Source: Anaeramoeba flamelloides
Lineage: Eukaryota > Metamonada > Anaeramoebidae
Assembly (NCBI GenBank): GCA_027625915.1
Contig: JANTQA010000060.1
Span: forward strand, 5,766,001-5,830,000
Direction of reading: 5' to 3'
DNA length: 64,000 bases
Part shown: positions 1 through 11,000 of the stretch, one piece after another
Layout of the letters: every line of letters starts with the position of its first letter
Position numbering within the stretch: the first letter of the stretch is position 1
The notes under the pieces: generated by a model
Database searches by the model: none
What the model was told of the DNA's origin: nothing
What the model saw: only the letters and a program-made list of their open reading frames with translations
Made by a program: the position numbers and the translations under genes

Positions 1-1074
1 CATTGATAGTTAATCCTTCTAGGTGAGTAATTTCAATTTCAGATATTTTTATTGATCAATGACAAAAAAATAGAATAATATTTAAAAAATTGTCTATTTC
101 ACTTCCTTTTAGCAATTAAAATCAATACGAGAAGCTTTTTTCAAAAAATCACAAAATTACTATCTATCAAAAAAATAGAAATTTTTTTTTATCTCAACAA
201 TAGAAATTAGATTTTTTATAGTTTAGTCTATTTTATGACAGAAATCTTCGATTAGAAATAATGATTTATGAAAATTGGAAAAAAGATTAAATAATTTTAA
301 AAAAAGGTAATAAAATTTATATAATTTTTATAAAACTTTATTGGTTTTATTCCCTAAAATTTTCTTCCAAACTAAAGCTGTATAAAACACCCATTTTCAA
401 ACAATAAATTCTGTGTTTCAAAATATAATCAGTTTTTTTTTGTATTTTTTTTTTCCAATTCAGAATCCAATTCACAACTAAATAGTACCTAAAGGTCAAA
501 TCAATTTCGAAAGTAAAACCCTTGATATTATAAGTAAATTTTAAATTAGGAACGAAATTTGTCGATAATTTTTCAAAATTTTCTTATAATATTTACTCAA
601 TTTTTTATTTATTTTATTTAAATTTTCAAAAATTAACTCTATTTTTTGAGATACATTTTCCAATTTGATCCTTCATTTATTGAGAATTTCAATTTTCAAA
701 AGTAGAACTTGGTGAAATCAATTTCATATTTACTTATTAGTTTATTGTCCTTTTCTTTGTGAGATTGGTTCCCGCCTTCTATAAAAAAAAATACACTTTT
801 TATTTTGCACCATACGTTTTACCAAGTCGGTACTATTTACTTAAAAAACAGTCTCAATTAACACAATAATAACAGAATTTTGATACCAAATCATTCTAAA
901 TTCAATTCAAATCAAAGAAAGCTTTTCAAATTAACAATTTTATCAAAAATCCTTTTAAAAAATAAAAAAATTGTTTTATTTTTTGATCTAATTTCCTTCA
1001 TTTTTTCCAATACCTTGTTTGTCCAAAGTTTTGTATTTTTTTCGTTTCAAAAAAAACTCACGTATTTTATTTGA
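1..1074. other. Upstream intergenic region of the muskelin-like gene
   Basis: This stretch is very AT-rich and no convincing coding sequence was seen. A degraded transposon copy (411-830, listed separately) fills most of it and ends about 245 bases before the ATG at 1075. An open frame at 880-1074 lacks an ATG and ends in a TGA directly before the muskelin ATG, so it is treated as chance. The promoter must lie here, but no defined motif could be picked out. Confidence 0.5.
411..830 (+). mobile_element. Degraded Tc1/mariner-like MITE (relative of the 62.2-kb element)
   Basis: The order of blocks matches the complete element at 62230-62707. Both start near GTGTTTCAAAATAT, both contain AACTCTATTTTTTGAGATA followed by CAATTTGATCCTTCATTT, and both end near a run like CACTTTTTATTTTGCA. 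The outer inverted repeats are too worn to set exact ends. It is an old non-autonomous copy without coding capacity, lying just upstream of the muskelin-like gene, so it may contribute promoter or 5' UTR sequence. Confidence 0.6.
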
Positions 1075-3876
1075 ATGTCACAAAACCTTGAAAACAAAAA
1101 AAAACAAAAAACCGTCAAACTGATATTAAAATTTTTAAGAAAGAATGGGTATTTTGAATTAAAAAAAGAATTAGAAGAAAAAACAAACATCAAATTGGAA
1201 AAGGAAAGTGTAAGCAATCTTTTCCAAATGATTTATTCAGGTGAATGGGAGCAATCAGAAAGGCAATTAATTGAATTAATGAAGGAGTGTGGGAATGCTG
1301 TGAAGGATAAGGATAAGAAAAACTTCAATTATTATCTTTTTGAAAGTCTCGCTGGAAATGGATCTGTGTGCAATAAGAATTGTTTGAAATTAGTCAAGCC
1401 TCACTCACGTAGCAATCACCATTTAATTTACGATCCAGTGAACAAATACTTTTGGTTCTCTGGGGGGACGACAAAAAGGGAAAACTATTATGATCTGTGG
1501 TATTTTAATTTGCAAGATAGGAAATGGAGTTGTGTTTGTCACGACTGGAGGGTAAATGTTGGAATAATCACAAACCGCCAAATCAAACTCGTTTTTGATA
1601 AAAGAAATTTAAAATTGTATTTCATTACAATGTGCAAGCCTTCCTTACTGAAATTACACAACACCAACAATGAACCAATTCGCATCATTTGCTATAGCAT
1701 CACCAAGAAGAAATTTAAACTCATTAAACAAAAATATTCCTTGAACCAACCGCTTCATTTCAATAACTGGGTTGATTTTGATTGCAAAATTGATGAAAAA
1801 AAACAAGTTCTCTGGTTCAAAGGTGGCTTTTTTTTTGATTTTCAAACAAAAAAGAAAAAAGAACCATTCAATGCAGAAACACTATGGAGACTTGATCTTA
1901 AAAAAGGCTCTTGGCAGTGTATGAAAAATCATTCTGATCAATTAGAAAAAGAAACCGCTCAACATTTTCGTTCACCTTACTCGGGTTTAAGTCTTATTGA
2001 TCTTAATGAATTAGATCTAATTGAAAAGATCCGATCTTTAACTAAAAAAAAACAAAAACAACAACAACAAAAAGAAAAAGAAAAACAACAAACGAAATTG
2101 AAAAAGAAAGAAACAGAAACACAAAAACAGACCGAAGAAAAAAATAATTTAAATTCTAATATTCAAAATGACACAATAACTAACACACCTGTTTCTTTGT
2201 TACCTCAAAGGCCTTATGGTTTCTCAGATAATAGTCGCAATAATGAACATGAAAGAGATCAACAAGCATTTCAAGAAGAAATGAATCTCAGAGCATTGCC
2301 AAACAATTCTAATAATCGTGAAGGGAATGAAGGTTCTAATAATGGTTTGGCTCTATCAAATGAATTAGAAGATTTTGATGATTCTGATGAAGATTCCAGT
2401 GATGATTCCAATGAATCCGAATCCAACTTTTCAGAAGAATCTGAAGAATCTGAATCAGAAGAATCAGAAGAATTGGAAGAATCAGAAGAATCTAACGATT
2501 CTGATGATAATGCAAATGAAAACATCAGATCAGAAGAACTCCAAGAATATGAAGAATCGGAGGAATTAGAAGTAAATGAGAATGAAGAATCTGATGGTGG
2601 TGACGGTGGAGACGAAGAAGAAGAAAATCAAAATCAAAGAGATAATTTGGAAAGAGAAGAAATTTTGCCATTAAGGGATCATGAAAATAGCTTTCGAAGA
2701 AATTCTGGAAATGAGATGCAAACAAGAAATCGTATTGAAGTAGCACAACAATTACAAGAACTGAGACAACAGTTTTTACTAGAACAACAACAACAGCCCC
2801 AACAACAACAATTACAACAAAAAAAAAATATTCAAGAATTGACTGAAAATAAAGAAGAAACCAAAGAACAAATTCTTAATCGTCATGAAGTAATTGGAAA
2901 AAGAAAAAAAAAAATTCCAAATATTACAGAAGAAACTATTAAAAATTCAATATTTGAAAAATTTGGGAAAAAGGTTTTAGCATTGAATTTTGGAGAAAGT
3001 TTAATAAAAAATAATTTAAATTTTGAAAATGAAAAAGATGCCTTTTATTTTTTTTGGTATAATATTGAAAAAGATCGATTCTTTTTGACGAAAAAACCAA
3101 AGCAAATGTTTAAATCAATCCAATCAACTTGTATAACAAAAAAAGGTGAAATCATATTCTCTTCAAAAAGCAAGATGAACGATGAATTAATTTCTTTTGA
3201 CTTTATTGGGAATTCAATTAAAAAAATATACAAACACCCCAAATCAGAGAGAATAAATTTTAGTTCAAAAAATATGTTTTATGATCAAGAAACAGATTTT
3301 TTTTATTTGTTTGAATTTGCTTCATCCTTTTATGGCCCTCAAATACATATCGGGAAGATTATTAAACAAAATAAAGATAGTCTTTTAAATGGTTTATTAT
3401 TTTTAATAAGAAAACAACGATTATTAGAAATGATTAATCATCATAATCATCAACATCGGTATCATCTTGAGCAAAAAGAACAACAACAACAAGATAAAAA
3501 AAATAATGATCAAAAGCAATTAAATCTTGAAAAAATAAAAAATGAAAAAGGACAAGATGCAAAAGGAGAAAAACAAAAAGAGTTAGAAGTGGAAGAAACG
3601 ACAATGGAATCAATTATTAATTATTTTCAAAATGACATTTCTGGGATTGTTGATGAAAATGATCGATATATTGTAAAAAATTTTCGTAAAATGTCCTCTT
3701 GGATTTTTAATGGAAAATTACTTTCCCAAAAGGAAATATGTGAAAAAAGAATTAAATTATTTGAAAAAATCACAAAAAATTTCCCAAAAAATATATCTGG
3801 TCCTTCAGAAAATATTGAAAATGTTATTTGGGGTTATCATAAAAATATGAAAAAACAAATAAAAAAATGGATTTAA
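1075..3876 (+). CDS. Muskelin-like LisH/CTLH/kelch protein, 933 aa
   Basis: This is an intronless gene. Residues about 11-42 form a LisH helix pair (KTVKLILKFLRKNGYFELKK), followed by a CTLH-like segment to about residue 100 (MIYSGEWEQSERQLIELMKE). A kelch-type blade follows from about 115 (HHLIYDPVNKYFWFSGGTT, then DLWYFNLQDRKWSCV). A second lies near 245-285 (LWFKGG, LWRLDLKKGSWQCM) and weaker blades follow after residue 650. In animal muskelin this domain set scaffolds the GID/CTLH E3 ubiquitin ligase; the same role here is inferred. Animal muskelin starts with a discoidin domain, which is absent here: an in-frame TGA lies directly before the ATG. A low-complexity insert at about 320-620 splits the kelch part. 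It holds KQQQ runs, a Ser/Glu/Asp acidic tract (about 426-522) and Gln repeats. The family call is good; the precise orthology is not certain. Confidence 0.8.
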   Translation: MSQNLENKKKQKTVKLILKFLRKNGYFELKKELEEKTNIKLEKESVSNLFQMIYSGEWEQSERQLIELMKECGNAVKDKDKKNFNYYLFESLAGNGSVCNKNCLKLVKPHSRSNHHLIYDPVNKYFWFSGGTTKRENYYDLWYFNLQDRKWSCVCHDWRVNVGIITNRQIKLVFDKRNLKLYFITMCKPSLLKLHNTNNEPIRIICYSITKKKFKLIKQKYSLNQPLHFNNWVDFDCKIDEKKQVLWFKGGFFFDFQTKKKKEPFNAETLWRLDLKKGSWQCMKNHSDQLEKETAQHFRSPYSGLSLIDLNELDLIEKIRSLTKKKQKQQQQKEKEKQQTKLKKKETETQKQTEEKNNLNSNIQNDTITNTPVSLLPQRPYGFSDNSRNNEHERDQQAFQEEMNLRALPNNSNNREGNEGSNNGLALSNELEDFDDSDEDSSDDSNESESNFSEESEESESEESEELEESEESNDSDDNANENIRSEELQEYEESEELEVNENEESDGGDGGDEEEENQNQRDNLEREEILPLRDHENSFRRNSGNEMQTRNRIEVAQQLQELRQQFLLEQQQQPQQQQLQQKKNIQELTENKEETKEQILNRHEVIGKRKKKIPNITEETIKNSIFEKFGKKVLALNFGESLIKNNLNFENEKDAFYFFWYNIEKDRFFLTKKPKQMFKSIQSTCITKKGEIIFSSKSKMNDELISFDFIGNSIKKIYKHPKSERINFSSKNMFYDQETDFFYLFEFASSFYGPQIHIGKIIKQNKDSLLNGLLFLIRKQRLLEMINHHNHQHRYHLEQKEQQQQDKKNNDQKQLNLEKIKNEKGQDAKGEKQKELEVEETTMESIINYFQNDISGIVDENDRYIVKNFRKMSSWIFNGKLLSQKEICEKRIKLFEKITKNFPKNISGPSENIENVIWGYHKNMKKQIKKWI

Positions 3877-4201
3877 TTGATCTTGGATAAATTACACGAT
3901 GAGAAAAAGAAATAAATTATTGGGAATACTAGACCATTTCCAAAAATTCAAAAAAAAAAAAATTTATAAGCTGATGAGTTGGTTTGGGAATAATTCATGA
4001 TGTAATCAATTATTAAGGAACTAACAAAGTTATCTTACTTGTTATTGTTTTTATTGAATTTAATTATAAATTTAGAGGAATAAAATTTCAATTTTTTTTA
4101 GTTTTATTTTTTTGGAAATTCATTTTTTGGATTTTTTATAAAAGGATAAATGACAAAGAAAAAAACAGTTTTTTATTTGTGATATATGAATAGAAAATTG
4201 A

Positions 4202-4230
4202 GTGTGTGTATGTGTGTGTGTGTGTGTGTG
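4202..4230. repeat. TG dinucleotide microsatellite
   Basis: A run of about 14 TG/TA-interrupted dinucleotides is visible directly. It lies about 330 bases after the muskelin-like stop codon. Confidence 0.9.
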
Positions 4231-5379
4231 AACCATTGCTTTCTGAGAATAATTGTTGGTTTTAATTTCAATTAAGGAGCTAAACTTTCAAAAATGGGAT
4301 TTTGAAAATAGATCACCAGGGTATTCGATCCCTTTTACAATATTTTTTTAGAAAATACAATGTTATGATATTGTTAATTGGTATATGTTGATAATTAAAA
4401 GGAATTCCTTCATCTCTATATTTATGTATTTATAAAATATTTCTTACTTTCATAATTCATAATCACTTGAGCTGGATTATTAAACTATGTAAAAATATTT
4501 TTTTTAAAAATACATTTTAAAGAAATAAAATGTTATTCTTAATTCTTTTTTTTCTGGGTAATTAAGTAAATCCTTTAATTGATTTATTTTTTTTTGGTAT
4601 TTTATTAAATCATCAATCTGTTCTAATAAAAAAAATTTTTTTATATTTATAAATTTTAATATTCAATTTTTTCAAAATAATAATCTTTTATCATTTGAAT
4701 AATTTTAATTTCATTTTTTTTACAAAAGTCCTCACCTATGTCCCTACGACCCAAAAAACACTAAAAATGAAAAACTGATCAAATACTTTCCATTAATACA
4801 ATTAAAAAAACTAAATGATAAAATACAAATAAATAAAGTTTCAATTTAACTTTTTCTTGAAAACATTTTTTGCCAAAATCCTTGAATTCAAACTTGAAAT
4901 TATGTATATTTTTAGATACATTCTCTTGTTTTAACTCATTTACTAAAAAAAATTCTAAATTATGGGGAATTTTCTTTTCATAAAAGGCACTAATTTGGTC
5001 TTCAAATGTTTTTTTAAGTTTTAAATGGTAAAATTAAAAAAAAGTTCAACTAAAAAGATAAACTTTCTTGAAAAGTATTCTAATTTAATATATTAACTTA
5101 TTTTTTGATTTCAAGCTTTTCTCAACCCCAATTTTTCAAAAAAAAATAAACAAGTGCACAGTAATTTCAAAAAATATTTTCGATATTCAAAAGTTGAGAG
5201 TGTTATTATTCTAAAAAAAATTTATCCCAGTAGTTAATTGAATGAAGTTATGAACTTAATTTCGAAAAATATTAATCAGAAAAAAATAGTGCTTAATTTT
5301 ATTAAGGACATATATTGAATCTAAACACCATTTCAAAAATTGTGACTAACCTAGAATATTAAATTGAAAAAATAAATAT

Positions 5380-5700
5380 ATATCCTTTTGTATTCAAGAA
5401 CAATTAATAATTAATCTTATTAGTAATTCACTTTTAAATCGTTCCAAATCGATAAAAACCCAATATTTCTAAAATTCAAAAAAATGAAACGAATAAAACT
5501 AAAAAAAACTGAGTCACAATTTTTGAAATGAGCATTACACTTTTTTTATTTCTGAAATTTTATCGAAAATTAGTTAACAAGTGGATTTTTTTGCTAATAA
5601 TTCAATTCATTTTAAAAGACTGTACATAACACCAATTTTATTAGTCTTTATTTGTCTCAATCGAAGATCTTTTTTTTTACACAAGATCTTTTAAAAAAAA
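5380..5700 (+). repeat. Dispersed repeat copy (pairs with 19370-19700)
   Basis: Blocks recur in the same order in the two places: TATTCAAGAACAATTAATAA / TATTTAAGAACAATTCTGTA, then a TTTCTGAAATTTTA-like block, then TTTTTTGCTAATAATTCAA / TTTTTTGGCTAATAATAATT. They end with ATTAGTCTTTATTTGTCTC / ATTAATTGTTATTTGGTCTT and an AAGATC motif. No inverted ends were found, so the class is unknown. Confidence 0.5.
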
Positions 5701-6210
5701 AGAAATGAAAAAAAAATAAAATAAAAAGAATAAAAAAAAGAAAAAAAAATTGCAAAAAGAAAAAGATAAACAAAAACAAAACAAAAAATTTACAAAATTA
5801 GAAAAAATGATTCTGATCCAAAAATTTAAAAATATTTTTTTGATAAGAGTATTGGAATAAGCACTCAAAACAACTTCCATTAACATTATAAAGTGAGTCA
5901 AAATTTTATTAATCAAGTTTAATATTTTACAAAGTTTTATTAAAATAATTCTTGTTGAAAAATTTTTCAATTTATTTATTAATTTCCAATAATTTTTGAT
6001 TAAATTCATAATTGATTTGTTTTATTATTTCATTACAATTTTTGGAATTATTTTACAATTTTATATATTTATTGATTATCCAAGAAGAAATTTTTAATAA
6101 GATTAATTAATTCTTCATTTTTTTTTTATTAATTTTTTAAAAGGAAACTCTTACTTTGTGAAAAAAATGTATTTCAAATTGTTTGAAAAAAAAAAATTAT
6201 ATCTACTTTT

Positions 6211-7465
6211 TTAAGGGATTAGCTTCAACAATATTTATTTATAATAAAAGTAGGTTGTAAAATTGTGTAAATTATCTTAGTTCAGTATTTTTCACATGAT
6301 TTTCTCAAATCCATTATATATAATATACACAATAAATTATTATAAACTCTTTTTCAAACAAAAGTGCCCACTTCTCAAATCATCAATCATATTGAATTAG
6401 ATTATTAATAAGGGAATTACTTACTAATAATTTTCCAAGTAATTATTCAATATTTCATTTTTTGTTTTTTTATTTAAGGATATTGAATAGTTGGAAAAAA
6501 AAAAAAACAAGATAAGAAGAATACAATTTGGAAATAATCTACCAGAGTATAAAAATGGAAACATTTTAAGTTTGATTTCGAATGAGCTAGATATAGGAAT
6601 TTGGAAAGACTATTATTGGATTGATGTATGGAATCTAAAAAAAAAAGAAAATAAAAGAAATAAACAATTCCAACAAAATACCAGATGAATTAAGGCATTA
6701 TATTGAAAATGCGACTTTAAAGAACAAAATTTTGACTTGTAATGAATTATATATAAAATCTCAAGAAATTTTTCTCAATTCAACGTGTTCAAAGGTTGTA
6801 ATTGATTTGATAATGGTCCCCCCCCTCGAATTTCCAAAATGAGATTTCTCATTTCAAATAAAAGGGCACATAAATGTTTTAAAATATTGAATTTTAATTT
6901 TTATTGTTTAGTATTAATGAGTTTTAAAAATTCAGCTGAGTGTTCTTTTATGTTTTAAAAGAGTTTCTTAAATTTTAGAATGATAGTACAATTTATTTGA
7001 TTAAATTATGAATAAATGATGAAATTCCACTGTACCCTTTTATTTAATAAGGTGTTGGTTTTTTACTAAGGATCACAAATAAAAAATGTTAAATTTTCAC
7101 AATATTTTTTGAATTATTTTTTCAAATCTAAGAAACTCAAAATAATTGTATAATAGTATTTAATAATTCATATTTAGAACTTCCAAAAGTAATTATTTTT
7201 TTAATTTTTTAATTTCAAAGATCAACTCAATAATAATTCATATAAATAACCAAAGGCTGATTATTTTAGTTTCCTTTTTCTAAAGATAATTGTAACATAA
7301 ATATATTTTCAATATTTCAGAAATAATATTTCAAAAAAAACTTTTTTATACTTAATAATTAAATTTTGTAAAACAAATGAATTTTTTTTAGTAACTAATC
7401 TAAATTTTGTGGGACAAACTTGTGAAAGATATTTTGGAACTTTGGAGTCTAAAATATTGACGACT
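6211..7465 (+). repeat. TTAAGGGATTAG-family repeat copy, interrupted
   Basis: The left end reads TTAAGGGATTAGCTTCAACA. The block at 7060-7260 (TTTTTTACTAAGGATCACAA, AATAGTATTTAATAATTCAT, TTTAGAACTTCCAAAAGTAA) recurs at 25.4 kb and 35.6 kb, and inverted at 46.5 kb. About 650 bases in the middle of this copy, with a transposase-like relic, are not in the other copies; either this copy carries an insertion or the others are deleted forms. The right end is not defined. Confidence 0.45.
6491..6826 (+). pseudogene. Relic resembling the helix-turn-helix part of a Tc1/mariner-type transposase
   Basis: The frame from 6491 reads NILSLISNELDIGIWKDYYW and WIDVWNLKKKENKR and then stops at 6688. A shifted frame over about 6663-6826 reads KIPDELRHYIENATLKNKIL and TCNELYIKSQEIF. 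The two pieces would follow each other in one ancestral protein. The second looks like the second helix-turn-helix of Tc1/mariner or IS630-type transposases (xPELRxxIExxVxxNPxxTxxEL). There is no ATG, no catalytic domain is seen and at least one frame break is present. The assignment rests on pattern memory only. Confidence 0.35.
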
Positions 7466-8079
7466 CAACATTTAAATTTGTCTTAAAATTTCGATCTTTT
7501 TCTAAAATTTTTTGGTTTTTTTCTAATACAAAGATCATTTTTAAATTAATAAAGATCAAATAATACTATTTTGCTAATAGAATTTTCGAAACATTTGAAC
7601 CATGGAGCACTAATGTGATTCATATTCAATAACACCATACTTTAATTTTATGTTTCTCCTTGTTATTCGCTAATCACTAAAGCTGAAACAAAATAATATT
7701 TTTTTTTGGGAAAAATACTTTTTTTTGAAGAATAAATCACAAGTTTTAAAAAATAACTTTTGGGTCTTATATACAATTATATGAATAAATAATAAAAAGA
7801 AAAATAGATCAAATTTGAGAATGAATTTTTTGAAAATTACACACATAAATATTTTGAAAAGTAAAAAATTAGAAAAATGAAGGTTTAAAAAATTATGTTT
7901 AAAAACTTTCGAAAAGATAAAAATTGGATTAAAATCCAACAAAAATTATTTATTTTTTCATGTTTTTATTGTATTGAAAAATATGTTGCTCCTATAAATT
8001 TTGTTTATTGTTTTATAATATAAAATTTGTTTTCTTATTTATTAGATTAAAGGTTTGATTCTAATTTTAATTCAAGAAA

Positions 8080-11000
8080 TTATTTTTTTTCCAGTGGCTG
8101 TTGCTGTGGTTTTTGCTGTTGCGGTTGTTGGTAATTTTGAGGGGCGTTTTGATATTGTTGTTGTTGCTGCTGCTGCTGTTGTTGAGGGATGTATTGTTGT
8201 TGGTATTGTGGTACATATTGATAATTAACATATTGTTGTTGTGGTTGTTGGTAATATTGCTGCTGCGGTTGTTGTTGATAATAAGGTTGTGGTTGGTACT
8301 GTGGTTGGTATTGTGGTTGGTAATATTGTTGTTGTGGCTGTTGGTAATATTGCTGTTGTGGATATTGTGGTTGTTGGTAATATTGTTGTTGTGGTTGGTA
8401 CTGTGGTTGGTAATATTGTTGTTGTGGTTGTCTGTATTGCTGTTGGGGATACTGTGACTGTTGAACTTGTTGTTGTTGGGGGTATTGCTGATATCTAGGT
8501 TGTTGATATTGCTGTGGTTGTTGTCGGTATTGCTGTTGCGGTTGTTGAGGATACTGTTGCCGTTGAACTTGTTGTTGTTGGGGCTGTTGTTGCCGTTGAA
8601 CTTGTTGTTGATGATATTGTTGCCGTCGCTGCTGTGGCTGCTGCTGCTGTCGTTGGGATTGTTGGAATTGTTGTTGCTGCTGTTGTTGTAAATTGTATTT
8701 CTGGGGATACAAAGAAGTGTTTCTATTATAATTTTTTATATTATAAATTTTTTCAAAATCCGAAAAAGGCAGCATAAATCTTGGTGGATGAATGTTTTCG
8801 AGCATTCTAGCCTGGAAATAATTTTGGTTATATTTGGGATCTTTATAATCAAAGCATATACACATATTTTTCTTTAAAGGATCATCCCAATCAGGATCAT
8901 AAGGAGCTATTGTTTCTCCAATTGGCAAATGATAATTTGATTTTTTTATTCTTCCAGATAAAGAAAATCTTAACGATTCATTAAATTGTGACCAAATTAT
9001 TTTTTTCAAAGAAGATATGGTTTTTCTTTTTTTTTTTAATGTATTATTCTTATTATCTTTTTCAACATTTTCGTTTAAATCTTCCAATTCGTCAATTGCT
9101 TGTCTTTTTCTTTCAATAATTTGATTTTTTTGATCATCTTTGTCATTTTCAATTTCTTTTTCAATTTCATTTTCATTTTCATTTTCATTTTCATTTTCAT
9201 TATCTTTTTCAATTTCAATTTTTTTTTCTGTTTGATTTTCATTTTCTTTTTTTGTTTCATTTTCCTTTTCATTTTCATTTTTCATTTCATTTTCATTTTT
9301 ATTATTAACAAGATCGTTACTGTTTGCTATTTCTTGATTATCAGATTGGTCATCATCATCGATTTCAAAGGTCGTTTGGACGATATCAAAATCATTCTTA
9401 AAATTTGAATTTTTTTCGTCTTCCTTTTCTATTTTATCTTTATTATTATTTCCATTGTTGTTGTTAACTTTTGTTTTGAACGTTTCGGACATTTGAGTTA
9501 AAGCTCTAATAAACAGTTGGGCTGTACCTAATGTGTTTCTTTTTTTCTCTAATTTTGTTAATGTGAATTCTAACTTTTCAACTGCGTCAATTATTTGTTC
9601 AATATTTACAAAGGGAAGCAAAGCAACTCCTTTCCATTCTTGCTTTTTACCATTCATATCAATATCAAAAAATTTTGGATAAAATTCAATAATAGGTGAG
9701 TCATTTTTAAACATTAATTTTGCAAACTCCTTTGGGATACAATGAGAACTTCTAGGCGGTAACACGGACATTAATTGGATCATTGGTTTTACAGGCTTTC
9801 TTTTTTCAAAGGTGATCGCTTCTGGTATAAATTCAGCCAAGTCATATGCAAAGGGGGAATAATAATAGGGATAATACCATCTCCAATCAGGGCATCCTTG
9901 GAAATAATATTTTAATACCCATTGCAATCCTTGGATATAAGAATATACTATTTTTTTAAGGAATTCTTTATCTGTAATATGTTTTTCAAATTTGTAAAAA
10001 TAATATCTTTCTCTATATCCGTCTTCACCATAATCAATTTTTTCAAAATTGTCAAACTTTCCATCATTTTCATCTTTTTCTCCTTTTTCTTTTTCATTTT
10101 CTTTTTCTTTTCCATTTTCTTTTTCTTTTTCTTTTTCATTTTCTTTTTCATTTCCTTTTTCTTTTTCATTTTCATTTTCATTTTCATTTTCATTTTCATT
10201 TCCACTTTCATTTCCCTTTTCCGTTTCCTTTTCTTTTTCATTTTCTGTTTCTTTTTTCTTTTTATTTGCATCCTTTAATTTAATTTCTTCTTGTTCCTTG
10301 AAAAATTTTTGTAATTCTTTATATGAAGGAGCTCTATCAGATTTACTTGCGTTTTTACCTCTTCCTAATGGTTTATTATTCTCATTATTTTTTTCATGGA
10401 TAACTTTACCATTTACAATTCTTTGTAATTTATGGAACTTTCTGTTTAAAAAAATTGGGCCTTCCGAGATTGCAAAGTTTGTAAAGAATTCCTTCAATGG
10501 CTTTAAGTTAATATTACCGTCCTGTGTTAAATAGGATCCGTATTTTATAAGAATTTGTTTCCAATTTGTAGTTAACAAATCGATTGCACCTTCGCGGATT
10601 TCTAACGAGGGCAAATGGGGAAGAAAATCATTCCCGACAAAGAAGCACATAAACACCCAATCGTCTATTGCGCGTTCAAGGTTGAATTTAAAGGGTAAAT
10701 TCGGGATGAACAAGTCTCGGTACAGGTATTCTCTTAAGACTGAAAGATGTAAAAAAATTAAGGGCTTTGTCTTGTCGTACCTTTGTGTTCTTCGATCAAA
10801 TCTCCACATTTTGTTTATGGGCTTATTGGGATCTTCCCAAGGCGCTAGGTTTCTTGATGGCCGATAATTCTCTTTCTGCCTTGGGTTGAAAAAGACCACA
10901 TCCCTTAAAATTGTAAAATTTACTTCGTGGGTTGCCAAACCAAGCATTATTAGGTCTGCGTCGAGGCCATAAAGCACGTGCCGTGTGTTTGGATTATAAT

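Larger units (their letters stand above)
3877..8079. other. Intergenic region between converging genes, repeat-filled
   Basis: The muskelin-like gene (+) and the exonuclease gene (-) converge on this 4.2-kb gap. It holds a TG microsatellite (4202-4230), a diverged repeat shared with 19.4 kb (5380-5700), a TTAA-ended repeat copy (6211-7465) and a transposase-like relic (6491-6826). Other open frames here lack ATG starts or are runs of Phe and Lys, and I do not regard them as genes. Confidence 0.6.

Noticed and set aside
880-1074. 64-codon open frame ending directly before the muskelin-like ATG
   Set aside because: It has no ATG, is Phe/Lys-rich, overlaps the 5' flank and ends in a TGA adjacent to the real start.
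2271-2525. Ser/Asp-rich minus-strand frame resembling a phosphoprotein
   Set aside because: It is the antisense of the acidic Ser/Glu tract of the muskelin-like gene.
5677-6009. 110-codon minus-strand frame, hydrophobic
   Set aside because: It is built from A/T runs (poly-Phe) in a repeat region, with no domain or conserved partner at 19.6 kb.
8101-8777. Leu/Val-rich plus-strand frames opposite the exonuclease tail
   Set aside because: They are antisense readings of the CAA/CAG-rich Gln tail of the real gene.
9075-10534. Met/Lys- and Phe/Ser-rich frames inside the exonuclease gene
   Set aside because: These are other-frame readings of the Lys/Glu/Asn repeat tracts.
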